From Siphonodentalium dalli (taxonomy: Eukaryota > Mollusca > Scaphopoda > Gadilida > Siphonodentaliidae): a stretch of DNA of 64,000 nucleotides. Under the pieces are notes generated by a model that was given only the letters and a program-made list of their open reading frames with translations, did no database searches and was not told the origin of the DNA. The number at the start of each line of letters is the position of its first letter. Position 1 is the stretch's first letter. This document shows positions 24,336 to 35,189 of this stretch, one piece after another. The position numbers and the translations under genes were made by a program. The stretch spans positions 114,619,195-114,683,194 of the forward strand of contig CP136065.1 in NCBI GenBank assembly GCA_032622095.1, given 5' to 3'.

Positions 24336-25375
24336 AATAGTATACACGGGAGTGGGTGTAATGTTATTTGGCATCAGCAGACAAAAAACTCTCCAGTGCA
24401 TATGGTATTTAATACTTTACTTTGGGTTATTTTCTTGGCATCATTACGCGCGCCGCGTGTATACTGTTCCAGAGATTCTAGATAGCTATGGTTCTCTGGG
24501 CGTTTTATTTATAGATAATGTTTTTTTTTCTGGGAGGATTAAAAATCGAACTGCGAACCGGATGTCGAGTCCGGTAAAAGGTGTAATTGGGGATTTCAAT
24601 TTCGTTTATTGTCCTTTACATTATTATTATGTCAATAATGTTGATTTTTGGTTTTGACAAGCTATGTCAATTACAAATAAAAGAAATGAAAAAGATAATT
24701 TGTAAGTCTTATATTTCAACTTTTATAGACATTTTTCGTTCTGCAGCCCAATGGGGGTTGTGGTCGGAGACGGCCGAGTCGGCCGCCGGTTCGTTAATTA
24801 GGTGCTGGTTGTTATTGTTATTTTAACGGAATTTTGAGTTGGTCATTCGCGAAACCAATATATTTTATATTCTATAATTACAATCATGGGTATATAATAT
24901 ATGATCTTGAGCGCGTTACCATTTCTGACATTGGTTTTCTTGTTTAAATTGCCAGTGAATGCCCCTGTATGGAGAGGTGAGTGAGCAGTTATCACGTGCA
25001 CGAACTGGAGACATCTGGGTCTGCACGTGACAGGTAATAATTCTTGATCGCTCAGTGCGAATTGATGGGCGATTCCATTCAGTCTTATATAGGGATGTTT
25101 TATATGAGGTATCATCGTGGTGGGGGGGGGGGGGGTAATAACAGATTTGCAGGAATGTATTCCATGGTGGGTGGGTGGCCCGAGGGGGCAAAACGCGTTT
25201 TTTACAACCTCGTGCAATTTTTTATCACTAAAGACCTTTTGTGCCCATATTTGACATTTGTAACAGTTTAAAACATATTTAAGTATTTATAACTGCAAAA
25301 ACACCATATTTATGTTACTGGGACCTCATATATGGGCCTTAGTGGAGATGACATTAAGCTATGGCATGTTGCATA
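24336..25375. other. No gene supported; G14 tract
   Basis: Open frames of 75-124 codons occur on both strands but overlap and show no recognisable domain. A G14 run sits at 25122-25135. Bases 24845-24950 resemble 35870-35950 and the inverse of 56045-56120 around CATTTCTGA, marking a dispersed repeat. Confidence 0.4.
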
Positions 25376-25379
25376 TGGG

Positions 25380-25670
25380 ACGATGGGGTGAATAAATTCC
25401 CTTCCTGACACCCTTCGGAAAGAAGCTTCGAGAAATGTAAAACTAAAATAAATAACTTGTCCTGATGTAACTAAAGCCTACATGTACATCATTGTATGGA
25501 TGGAAAAAGAGCGAGCAACTTCTCAAACAACTTGTGACTATCAATGGCTAGAATATAAATTTCATCCGGGCATCAAGCCAATCTGGGAGAGGGGCGGATT
25601 TGAGTTGTTAAAACTTGTGCCCCGATCCCTCTTGTAATATTATATTACAATAAAATATGTTTAAACAAAA
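25380..25670 (+). repeat. Possible LINE 3' end
   Basis: The segment ends CCCCGATCCCTCTTGTAATA, then ATTACAATAAAATATG and an A-rich tract, a layout typical of non-LTR element 3' ends. No reverse transcriptase is attached, so it would be a 5'-truncated copy. This is inference from layout. Confidence 0.35.
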
Positions 25671-25779
25671 AAATCAAGCCAATCAGTGAATTATTTGCAT
25701 GTTTATCAACTCAGATGATCTCTCACAAGACCTAAAGTATCCAAGTTGGTATATAGTGCTGTGACTGCTTGTCATCTAT

Positions 25780-25915
25780 ATATATAAACGAGTATAGGAT
25801 CTGTCCGGATTTTTCTCTCAGACCTCTGGACCGAGTTCAACCAAATTTGGTGTGGTGACTCGGGTACTGGCGGATGTTATAATGGTGTTAAGTTTTTCAA
25901 AATTTTGAATTAAAA
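25780..25915 (+). repeat. ACCAAATTTGGTG-family repeat, copy 1
   Basis: CAGACCTCTGGACCGAGTTC, CCAAATTTGGTGTGGTGACT and GGCGGATGTTATAATGG recur at 53900-53980 and 63510-63630 in the same order. Confidence 0.6.
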
Positions 25916-26414
25916 AAAAAAATGTATTTGTTAAATTGAGCAATGATTTCAATATATAAAACAATAATTTAAAACAATATACATAAATCAAAATGTTTCA
26001 ACGATCAAAATGTGCTTGAAGCGCACAAATGAGCCGACGTGGAATAAAGGCTCTGTCTATAAAGACCATAATGTGCGCGAATTAAGTCCCACAAAAGGGG
26101 CCACAGGAGTCTCCGACGCTCAATATATATAGGTAGCCTGTTTCAGCCAGTATAGTATAATAGAAGTGGTATGGAATATGTTAGATACTGAGCTGGTTGA
26201 CAGACTAATCAGGAAATAGTTAGAAAGTATTGAATTGTGTGAATCGTGCACAATGACCTAGGTTTACAGATGATCAGCAATTTATAAAACTGTTTTTTTC
26301 ATAAAACATTTTTTTCAATTAAACAGGTTAAACTATTATTTGAACTAAATGAGATCATTCCCAGTCATTTTATGATACTAGTACAGTTTTATGCGGTATT
26401 AGATAAAATTTAGT

Positions 26415-26560
26415 GAAATTAGGGGGGGGTGCACTGGGAGCTAAAAAAAAATTTTTTGCAGGTTTGTGGTAGTGGGTCCCCCGAAAGTGCCAGATGCAAA
26501 AAACGGCATATCTTCCTGCAATTTTTTTTACTACCCCCCCCCCCCCCTGGTATTATATTA
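26415..26560. repeat. G/C-tract hairpin-like segment
   Basis: AGGGGGGGGTGCA near 26420 and a C14 run at 26534-26547 bracket two TTTTTTT-rich arms, an inverted layout that can pair. Edges were not resolved. Confidence 0.4.
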
Positions 26561-26637
26561 TAATTATGACGTTTGACGTAAAAACTACTTTTTTTGCATA
26601 CTATTAGTTAGAATCTATGGCTCACAAATTATGCACA

Positions 26638-26640
<3 letters not shown>

Positions 26641-26676
<36 letters not shown>
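26641..26676. repeat. AT microsatellite
   Basis: Eighteen uninterrupted AT units. Confidence 0.95.
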
Positions 26677-26678
<2 letters not shown>

Positions 26679-26689
26679 GCACTTTCTGA

Positions 26690-26830
26690 GACACAGACGT
26701 TCCAAATGCATGGCAATGAATTATAGTATATAATCATATTTTATGTCATAGATTGTTATTAAAACCGTAAATCAAGCTAGGCATTCTAACACAAAAAAAC
26801 ATAATCGGTGACTGGACCAGGTGACTTGTA
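26690..26830 (-). repeat. Dispersed TTAAAGGC repeat, inverted copy
   Basis: TGAGACACAGACGTTCCAAA, ATCATATTTTATGTCATAGA and CGGTGACT are reverse-complement counterparts of landmarks at 9440-9600. Confidence 0.5.
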
Positions 26831-27182
26831 AATTAAATTGGCCTTGCTATCATCACAAGACCTTTCAAAGAATTGCTGGCGATGATCGCATTATCCCTTT
26901 TTGAGTTATTTATCCTTAACTTATTTAAAACTTGGATTCCTTCCTGTCCATGTTTCAATTTTACACCGTCCATGGCGGCATGTCAGCTCCCGCGGTGAAA
27001 AGAATGGACAATTTAACCGATATTCTTAATTAAGCTATTATAGATTGTTAAAATGCATATACATGCTTGCAAGCCTTGCATATATTTGAATTGTTGTATG
27101 GAACTATCTATCACACTCATGTATATAGCCGTGGTCGGGTTCGTCTGTATAATCAAACATGAAATTTATCGATAGTAAAGGA

Positions 27183-27192
27183 GTCTATATAA
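27183..27192 (+). promoter_or_regulatory. Possible TATA box for the secreted VWC-like gene
   Basis: CTATATAATG lies ~90 bp upstream of the ATG at 27283. The spacing is compatible with a short 5' UTR, but AT-rich matches are common here. Confidence 0.25.
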
Positions 27193-27282
27193 TGTAGTCT
27201 ACCATGGAAAGCTTTATATTGTATGACTGATCTGTGATCTCGCACACATGCGATCAGTAAGTTACTGTTAATAGGCATCAGT

Positions 27283-27524
27283 ATGAGGTCGGGGAGCAGA
27301 GTATTGGTAATGCTATGGCTATTATGCTTAGCAGGATCATTTTCAGTCAGTTATCCGAATTCAAAGTCGTGCGTCCACGCCGGTCGACAATATCGCGTTG
27401 GAGAAACGTTTACGTTGCCTGATTGTCTCTTATGTGAATGTTTCAAAACTGGAATTGTTACATGTATAGGAGACAAAAGTTGTAACCAGGACAAGGATGA
27501 TTTTGAACAAGTGCATTCCACTTG
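27283..27524 (+). CDS. Secreted VWC-like cysteine-rich protein, first coding exon (partial)
   Basis: ATG at 27283 has A at -3. Residues 1-~22 form a signal peptide: basic MRSGSR, then a hydrophobic core of VLVMLWLLCLAG. The mature part has six cysteines at residues 30, 48, 51, 53, 61 and 67, spaced C-x17-C-x2-C-x-C-x7-C-x5-C. The CLLCEC cluster after GRQYRVGETF is the typical first half of a VWC-type domain, as in extracellular BMP-modulator-like and matrix proteins. The exon ends CTTG|GTAAGT, a consensus donor at 27525, leaving phase 2; continued reading stops soon after TGGTAAG. Downstream exons were not found: 27700 onward is a LINE. It may be a short one-domain secreted protein or the start of a longer one. 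Function is inferred from class only. A recently shuffled or dead exon is possible but no lesion is seen. Confidence 0.65.
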
Positions 27525-27704
27525 GTAAGTAAATGAATCGAGTAAAATATACTAAAATAAGGGTAGTATATATATGCAGAATAAAAAGGGTCATAATTAT
27601 AATTTAATATTCAAATTCTTAATTAAATATTTTAATTTCAATTAAATATTTTTAATTTTATCTTACATGTTTACTTCCCCCCCCCCATAATATATATATA
27701 TATG

Positions 27705-28157
27705 TTCCCAATGAACTATTGAAAGCCGTGGCACCGATTATGGCACAAGAGTTAACAAAGTTGTTTAATTTGGTTCTGAACTCTTCATATTATCCTACAT
27801 GTTGGCGCGAGTCCACACTGACACCAATCTATAAAAAAGGTGATCGTCATGATCCAAACAATTATAGAGCTATAGCTTTGAGCAGTTCTATTAGTAAAAT
27901 ATTTAACAAAATAATCAATATACGAATTTTCAAATATTTGGTGCAAACAATATTTATTCCCAATACAAAACAAGATGAATATTTTACAAAAATGCTAATG
28001 GATGAGTATGGGTGATTGGAAAGGGATGAGACAACAAGTGGCTTTTTTGTAAGTCCTCTCCCAGAGAGAATATTTGGATGATAATGCTATTATAAGTTAT
28101 CATCAATACAGATTTAGAAAAAATGGATAGTGCGTTCATTTTGAAATCGCTAACTAC
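27705..28157 (+). pseudogene. LINE reverse transcriptase remnant, left part
   Basis: A frame from ~27705 reads through ELTKLF, CWRESTLTPIYKKGD and DPNNYRAIALSS, the conserved early palm/finger blocks of non-LTR (LINE) reverse transcriptases, where STLTPIYKKGD and NYRPI are typical. It is 5'-truncated beside a C tract and TA repeats. After ~27975 the frame decays: about 100 bp of unrelated-looking sequence, then HQYRFRKN, a stop, and a shifted frame reading DSAFILKSLTT. It is interrupted at 28158 by a MITE and resumes at 29351. It is clearly non-functional. Confidence 0.85.
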
Positions 28158-29342
28158 TAGTGATGCGGACCGGACCGCTTTGGACCGGGTCCGCGGTCCA
28201 GGGGTGGACCGCGGTCCGGTCCGGACGGGTGTCACTGGACCGGACCGGACCGCTTTTTTCCGCCGGTCCGGTTATCTCCGGTCCACTATTTTAGTTATAA
28301 TAAACTATCGCGAATATTATTGCGTATTTGCCATCATATCAATTAGCAACGATGTATTGACGCATTCAAGTGGTTAATATATATTAAACGTTTGATGCCA
28401 CGAAAACAATGTATAGATGTACTTTGTACATGTCACTTTCCTTATGATGTCGCCGATTTCCGACCGCCTGCTTTGATGTCGCAAAATGTTAAGCATTCTG
28501 AAAACATTTTCAAAATATAAAAATTGCTTGTTTCGTTCTAAATTGTTTTAATAACTACTATCCTACACTGGTCAACACTTTGTAGCACCCTATCAATGCG
28601 ACACACATGCAACTGAATGAGTATGGAACTATTTGTCATAAACAGTGTAACATGGCATCAACTAATCAATTTGGATGGATATCGAATAGAGTATTCTATT
28701 GTTTTTCACAGTTATAATTATCGAAGAAACATGCAAACCACATTACATAGTACATGTGCAAGACAGTCACATTAATCCAATAGTAGTTGTACTTAGGTAT
28801 ATATATCTTTATTTCCTCCATCTAGGAGAGTATGTTTTACAAAAATAAATTCTAACAATAATACAGAGACGACAATAGATAATAATTAATAGTATAGTTA
28901 TTTCGTTTAAATTTCAATTTAATGAAAATAAGTATGATACGAATCATGCATACGAATAGTTGAGTGCTATATGTTAGATTGGTTATAACACATTCTGACC
29001 CTAGCTATATATCTGTCCAATACATTTAATTAGTGCATGTTCGCATTACTAGAAATACTATTATCGTGCATCGTTCCCAGTATATCCCACCAGAGACAGA
29101 CAATGATGCATACAATATGGACTCATTGCAATGCACTGAACTCATTAACCTTATAGGTTGTACTATACAGAGTAAAACTTTGAGAAAACAGAGAATTCAT
29201 TAACATATAGCCTATTATAGGTGGACCGGACCGTTTTGGACCGGTCCAGGCATGTGTACCGGACCGGAATGGCCTGGACCGGACCGGACTGGACCGCCTT
29301 GGCGGTGGACCACAAGGTGGTCCGGTCCGGTCCGCATCACTA
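28158..29342. mobile_element. 1185-bp hAT-like MITE inserted in the LINE
   Basis: The ends are TAGTGATGCGGACCGGACCG and its inverse. An exact 8-bp duplication CTAACTAC flanks it (28150-28157 and 29343-29350). An 8-bp duplication with a TAGTGATG-like end fits hAT elements. Both subterminal ~100 bp are packed with GGACC/GGTCC words. The ~900-bp middle is AT-rich and has no transposase, so it is non-autonomous. Confidence 0.85.
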
Positions 29343-29350
29343 CTAACTAC

Positions 29351-29860
29351 TAAGTACCTGAAAGAGGCAAAACCTCTATATGCAGTATTTATAGACTTCC
29401 GTAAGGCATTTGATACTGTCCATCGAGAGACAATGTTTACTAAATTGAAACATGTTGGTATCAATGGCAATATTATGAAAACTCTTGAATCTATGTATGC
29501 GTCAAGTGAGTGCTTATTCGGTATACGAACTAGCCAAGGTTATGGGCCTTATATGATTTCAAATATTGGCGTTAGACAATGATGTATTATTTCTCCCACA
29601 ATTTTCAAAATATTTATTGACTACATTAGCGCCGAATTTGATGATTCTTGCAAACCGGTTAAAGTTGGCGAAAAATCTCTAAGTCATATGCTATTTGCAG
29701 ATGATCTGGTTATGCTATCTGAAACTGCTGAAGGCATGCAAAGATGTTTGAATAAATTGGAGAATTACAGCATAAGGAACAAAGTAGAAGTGAATCTTCA
29801 GAAAACCAAATGCCTGATATTCAGGAAACGAGCAAAAAAAAAAAATAACTGCCTTTAAAG
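29351..29860 (+). pseudogene. LINE reverse transcriptase remnant, right part (FADD motif)
   Basis: The frame resumes at the codon expected after removing the MITE and one duplication copy. It reads FIDFRKAFDTVHRE, the first catalytic-aspartate block, and LFADDLVML, the catalytic FADD box at ~29694-29705, then LENY and NLQKTKCLIF thumb-region motifs. A TGA at 29580-29582 replaces the glycine of the usual RQGC(I/L)SP block. The reading ends in an A-run near 29835-29850. No endonuclease, later C-terminal region or 3' end is recognisable, so it is a dead fragment. Confidence 0.88.
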
Positions 29861-30935
29861 TTGTTCCTTTTGCTAATTTACAGAGGGAACTCCGCGAATT
29901 ATAAATGCGAGTTGAGGGATCCGCGATATAATTTACGTGATCGGGACATCCGCGCAGCATTCTGCGGGAGTATATAAATATGCGCTATAGCTAATGAATA
30001 ATATTATTTAATTGGCTGAATAACATCTATGCAGTATGTTTCATTTTATTCACAAATATAAGGGGTTCGGCTGTGTATATGTCAATTGAGACGTATTTTA
30101 GTATAATAGTCCATGCGATAGGGTCGACACACATGCACGCATGTGGCGTTCTTCTTGGTATACGTGTATAGGCACTATAGTTAATGAATATTATTTAATT
30201 GACTGAAAAACATCAATATTCTTCATCATATTCACAAATTATAATGGGACCTCCGGCATGCATGGACACGTATTATATATGGGGACTTCCGCAAATTTTT
30301 TATCGTGATATAATATTCAATCTCCGAAAAGGGATATCCGCGAATATAATTGATGAACAAAACATTATTATTTATTAATCGGTGAATATGTCTTAAAGGT
30401 AGCCAGTAGACACAACTTTCCTTCTTTAAAGTTGTTCGTTTTGACAATTTATAGGGACCTCCGCGAATTGTGAATGCAAATTGAGGGACATCCGCGATTT
30501 AATTTGCGCGATCGGGACATGCACATGTATGCGTGTGCTATAGTTGATGAATAATATTATTTGATGGACTGAACAACATCAATATTCTTTTATTCACAAA
30601 TTATAATGGATCCTTATGGCATGCATGGTTAGCATATATGGGGACCTCCGCAAATTTTTTATCGTGATATAATATGAAATCTCTGCAAAGGGATATCCGA
30701 GAATATAATTGATGGATAAAACTATTATTATTTATTATTCGTTGAAATTGTCTTAAATGTACCCTGTATACACCACTTTCCTTCTTTAAAGTTGTTCGTT
30801 TTGCCAATTTCTTCATCTTATTCACAAATTTAAGGAGTCCTTCTGGTATACGAGGACTATATAGATCTATATAGTGAATATTGATCGTCGTTTGATTTGC
30901 ACCAAGTGAACTCGGCGCATATAATTGATAGAACA
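29857..30935 (+). repeat. 'CTCCGCGAATT' repeat family, irregular tandem copies
   Basis: TTTAAAGTTGTTC(C/G)TTTTG starts copies near 29859, 30425 and 30786. The first two continue with GGGACCTCCGCGAATT-type sequence, GAGGGACATCCGCG and GATCGGGACAT; the third diverges after CCAATTT. Intervening blocks share ATATGGGGACTTCCGCAAAT and GGGATATCCGCGAATATAAT. Related tails occur at 31970-32040, 33225-33250, 33560-33720 and 57140-57300. Confidence 0.7.
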
Positions 30936-30947
30936 AACCACTATTAT

Positions 30948-31888
30948 ATGGGGCGCCGTTCTTCTATTTATTACCTATTTAGTGATATCACTAATTCATT
31001 TTATGATATCACTAATTCGATTATGTGATATCACTAATTCATTTTGTGATATCACAAATTATTTTGTGATATCACTAAATATTTTAAGATATAACAAATT
31101 AGAATTCTTGATATCATAAAATCGAATATGTGATATCACAAAATAGTAGCATTTAGTGATATCACTAATTCTATTTTGGGATATCACATATTCATTTTGT
31201 GATATCATAAAATTGAATATGTGATATCACTAATTCATTTTGTGATATCAATAAATAGGAAATGGCATAGCTTGCCGTGCCATTCTACTATTTATGTAAC
31301 ATTTTGTGATATCATAAAATCGAATTATTGATATCACTAAATGCTTACTATTTTGTGATATCACATATTCGAATTTGTGATATCACAAAATCATTTTGTG
31401 ATATCACAAATTCGAATATGTGATATCACATATTCATTTTGTGATATCACAAAATTACTATGGGGCGCCGTTCTTCTATTTATTACCTATTTAGTGATAT
31501 CATAAAATTATTTTGTGATATCACTAATTCGAATTTGTGATATCACTAAATGATTTTATGATATCACAAAATCGAATATGTGATATCACAAAATAGTAGC
31601 ATTTAGTGATATCACAAAATCAAATTTGTTTCATGATATCACAAAATAATATCAGTGATGTAACTAAATAGTCATGTTGTCAGAATTAGTGATATCACAA
31701 AATGAATATGTGATATCACAAAATCGAATTTGTGATATCACTAATTCATTTTATGATATCACAAAATCGATTTTGTGATATCACAAAATAATAAGCATTT
31801 AGTGATATCACAAAATCGATTTTGTGATATCATAAAATGAATTAGTGATATAACTAAATAGGTAATAAATAGAAGAACGGCGCCCCAT
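30948..31888. mobile_element. 941-bp MITE made of GATATC palindromes, ACTATTAT duplication
   Basis: The ends read ATGGGGCGCCGTTCTTCTAT and its inverse, with TIRs of ~40 bp. ACTATTAT flanks both sides (30940-30947 and 31889-31896). At 57153-57160 the same host repeat has a single ACTATTAT with no insert, an empty site. The interior holds about 33 GATATC sites, mostly as TGATATCA ~21 bp apart, separated by words such as CTAATTCATTTT and AAAATCGAAT. A second copy of the left end begins at 31460 in the same orientation, so the element is internally duplicated or composite. At ~31263 a small inverted ATGGCATAGC/GCCGTGCCAT remnant interrupts the array. No coding capacity. Confidence 0.85.
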
Positions 31889-31896
31889 ACTATTAT

Positions 31897-32060
31897 GATG
31901 ATCGTGTCGTTATCTGTTTAAAATACGTATCAATTGACATATACACACCCGTTCCCTCATTAAAATCAACATTATTTCGCCCATGTTTGGGGGTCTCCGC
32001 AAAGGGACTTCCGCAAATAGTGACCTACTGCAAATCGTCACACCGATATGACATTGGGAA
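31897..32060 (+). repeat. Right part of the host repeat carrying the GATATC element
   Basis: GATGATCGTGTCGTTATCTG, CACACCCGTTCCCTCATTAA and CCTACTGCAAATCGTCAC match 57161-57300 and, more weakly, 33585-33720. Confidence 0.75.
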
Positions 32061-32139
32061 TTCCCATGTTTATTTATATATTTCTGACGTCACATGAACA
32101 AAGTTTCTTCAACAGCCACCAGAGACCTCTAGCGTTAAT

Positions 32140-32345
32140 TACGGTTTAAGTTATTAGTTTTACATTCATCTTCATTGGTTTTACGGTTTTAGTTATTAGT
32201 TTTACATTCATCTTCATTGGTTTTACGGTTTTAGTTAATTATGGTTTTAGTTATTAGTTTTACATAATTCATCTTCATTTGTTTTACGGTTTTAGTTATT
32301 AGTTTTACATTTCATCTTCATTGGTTTTACATTCAATTTCATTGG
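32140..32345 (+). repeat. ~45-bp minisatellite
   Basis: Four to five units of TTACGGTTTTAGTTATTAG followed by TTTTACATTCATCTTCATT, with small indels. Confidence 0.85.
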
Positions 32346-33395
32346 TTTGACAACAATGTATATTAGTTTGATAACGATAATCATTGATCGTGGGAAATCG
32401 TCAATTGGTTTGAAAATGTCTATCGTATTAAGAAAATATGCATGGCTATTGAAATGGAATGTACGTTTGTTGAATATGCGATAGCGGTACTAATTGTTTG
32501 TTATTAGATATTAGTTGAACAATGAATACTATTAAATTAAAATAGAACATTAATTCTGCATCGGTCAACATTGATTATGAATCAATATCTATTAAACGGA
32601 ATTGTCTCTTATTGAATCCAAGAACGACTATCGGTTTGAAAATGGAGACTATTGAAATAGATTGTTATTAAAACGGGATAGATTTATATTGAATGTGCTA
32701 TGCATGTAATTGTTTTCACAAATCACCATTAACTTTTATTTCATGTAATTTCCGATCGAATGGCCGCCATAATCGACGGTAGTTCCCTACATATTATGTG
32801 TTCTTAACGGTACGATGGTGACATGCCATATTATTATAGGTGTAACTTTGTTATATATATGGTGTAGAGTTTAATGTTTTAATTCACATTTTTTTATAAA
32901 CGTATTTCCTTTACTAAAGGTCAGTACTATTTTTTTTATCTGTTCTATCTTCTTTAAATAACTATTTGCTTCTTCTCGTCGTAAACACGCCGCTATATAT
33001 ATACCTGCCGTCCATGTACACAATATCGTGTCAATATTTACTGCATTTCACGTCACATACATTTTAAATAGTCATCAAATGGTTACCAAGGACACTATAC
33101 AATTAATAATGGCATATTACACCTTTTAAAAGAGATATCTAATAATCTTAAGATGCGTATTATATAGCGATAACATTAGTACATGTATAACACGTTATTT
33201 AATGCATAATAACGATCCAGTGACTTCCGCAAATGGGGACGGTACTCCGGTCACATTATGAATACACTATAATATATAATGACCCTATCTAGTTGGTGAA
33301 AATGCAGTGAATCGTGGATGCCGGAATAATCCTGAGTCACTCATGGGTCTGTCGCGCTGTTACACGAGCGTATGTTACGCCCTCCATCCGCTAGG
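32346..33395. other. AT-rich DNA without a gene
   Basis: No coding frame over 60 codons and no ordered repeats beyond simple AT-rich words. At 33222-33250 a GACTTCCGCAAATGGGGAC block belongs to the CTCCGCGAATT family. Confidence 0.4.
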
Positions 33396-33399
33396 GACC

Positions 33400-33498
33400 T
33401 TAACCCATTTGAATTGTTTTTGAAACTTTATTATTTGTATATGCAATAAATGTATTGACTTCATTTATATGCAATAAACTATTGACTTGACTTGGGAC
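33400..33498 (+). repeat. LINE 3' tail with TTGACTTGACTTG
   Basis: TTTATTATTTGTATATGCAA, AATAAATGTATTGACTTCAT and a second AATAAACTATTGACTTGACTTG form a 3' UTR-like end with a short terminal repeat, as in many CR1/L2-like LINEs. The coding region is absent. Confidence 0.45.
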
Positions 33499-33544
33499 CT
33501 ATACTGTAAAATCGTCGGAGCAAATATTAATTTTGCGCCATGTG

Positions 33545-33730
33545 ACCAAGGCGCATAATTATAATTGATAGTCAGTATCGATTATCGTGTCGTTACTAAT
33601 TCGTTTAAACATACGAATCAATTGTCATAAACACACCCGTTCCCTCGTTAAAATCAACCTATTTAGCCCACTTTACCGGAACTCCGCAAATGGGGACCAA
33701 CTGCTAATCGTCGGACCACCATTGACACCT
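33545..33730 (+). repeat. CTCCGCAAAT-family copy (diverged)
   Basis: TATCGTGTCGTTACTAATTC, CACACCCGTTCCCTCGTTAA and GGAACTCCGCAAATGGGGAC follow the same order as 57161-57300. ACTATTAT is not preserved, so it is no use as an empty site. Confidence 0.6.
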
Positions 33731-34450
33731 GTCGTGTCAACACATATTGGGCAAGCGTGATGCGATTCCATATGATAACAAAGAAAAGCAATGGTAACCG
33801 CGAGACCCATGTGAATAAAACAGACACAGTGACTACGACATAACTCAATATTAATATCTCCCTTTGGGCGAAATGACTGAGAAACTCCGCTTATATGTGC
33901 GAAATAACCACCTTTCTTCTTATTTTCGTCCCGAGATAAAAATAATGTCATGAATAAATACATGGTTTAAAAACCACCATCGGGCTTTAATTCAATCTTA
34001 GTACAATAAACTTGTCAGTCGTGACGATTATTACGCTATTATATACAGGAAATGAGAACAGTTATGACACCCTCCATTCTCAGCGATGCGTTTTCTCCCG
34101 AGGGAGGACTATCAGACATGGTGTCTCGCACGCGATCAAAATTATTCTGTCAAAGAAAAAAAAACGAAAATTGGCATAATTGTGACTTGCTGAGATAATT
34201 ATATCCAATACCCTAGCTAATTAGGCAGTCGTATTTTTGCGAGCTGTCAAATGCATGGTGCGGTCATGATAATATTACGCCACACAGTGGTGTAAGCTGT
34301 ATTAGAGTTTTTCATATTCTGTGGTCGATCGATAATCCACTGGGCGAATGTATTATGGTTAGGTATTTTTTCGTACTTGAGTATAAACCGTACCGATAGA
34401 GTCACGATAGTACGACACAGATTAGCACATGTGTTTACGTCACCGGTGTA
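33731..34450. other. No gene supported
   Basis: Overlapping minus-strand open frames at 33663-33963 show no domain, splice context or conserved pattern. No repeats recognised. Confidence 0.35.
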
Positions 34451-34469
34451 ATTGTGGGGACATGTTTCT

Positions 34470-34620
34470 ATTATGAAGGTTCGCTATCCCGAAGGTCCAC
34501 TATTCCGAAGGTTCTCTATTCTGAATATTTGCTATTTCGAAGGTTCACTATTCCGAAGGTTCGTTATTCCGAAGGTTCTCTATTCCGATGGTTTTTGTTA
34601 TTTTAAGGTTAATTCTAAAG
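34470..34620 (+). repeat. 16-bp minisatellite GGTTC(N)2TATTCCGAA
   Basis: About seven units of GGTTCNCTATTCCGAA at 16-bp steps, decaying at the right end. The plus strand stays open across it because TTC/GAA words avoid stops; not a gene. Confidence 0.8.
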
Positions 34621-34984
34621 TATTGAGAGGGTTCATTATCACGAAGATTCTTTTTATGAAGGAAATAACTTAAAACATTAAATGTGATTTTGTTTTGTTT
34701 TCGCGGGTTTTCTTGAGTTTAATGTCATTACGTATGACCTTATGTCTCATTACATATTCACGCCAAGCAGCCCACACAATTGCTATGTTTCCATGCGATT
34801 TAATGTCATTACGTGTGACCTAATATCTCAATAATCTGAGGCAAGAGTACGCCTGCTAAAGGCGAATTATAACAGTGGGGCTATAACGCTCAATGAATAC
34901 TGGAGGCTATAACAAACTGCGCAGCAGAATATCGCTGAATAGACGAGTATGCGATGAGCCTAATTGCAATTGTGACTTTGTTTA

Positions 34985-35105
34985 AAGGCCCATTTAATTT
35001 TCGAGTCATTCATTTTTTTTATAGTATATACGGTTTTAATAACAATTTATGCCATACAATTTGAATAAAATACTATAATTCATCACCACTTGAAACGCAG
35101 AATAC
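34985..35105 (+). repeat. Dispersed TTAAAGGC repeat, copy 3
   Basis: TTTAAAGGCCCATTTAATTT, CAATTTATGCCATACAATTT and CATCACCACTTGAAAC parallel 9440-9600. Confidence 0.55.
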
Positions 35106-35189
35106 TTCTATCTCACCTTTAAAATACCGCGACAAGTCGTGCGTCGTATATCTAGCAATTAGCAACTAACATGTCCTCTTCGGCTTTCC

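Noticed and set aside
30920-31890. The regular GATATC array as a possible CRISPR array.
   Set aside because: Repeats and spacers are both low-complexity, spacers are not unique, and the array is bounded by TIRs and a target duplication in eukaryotic DNA.
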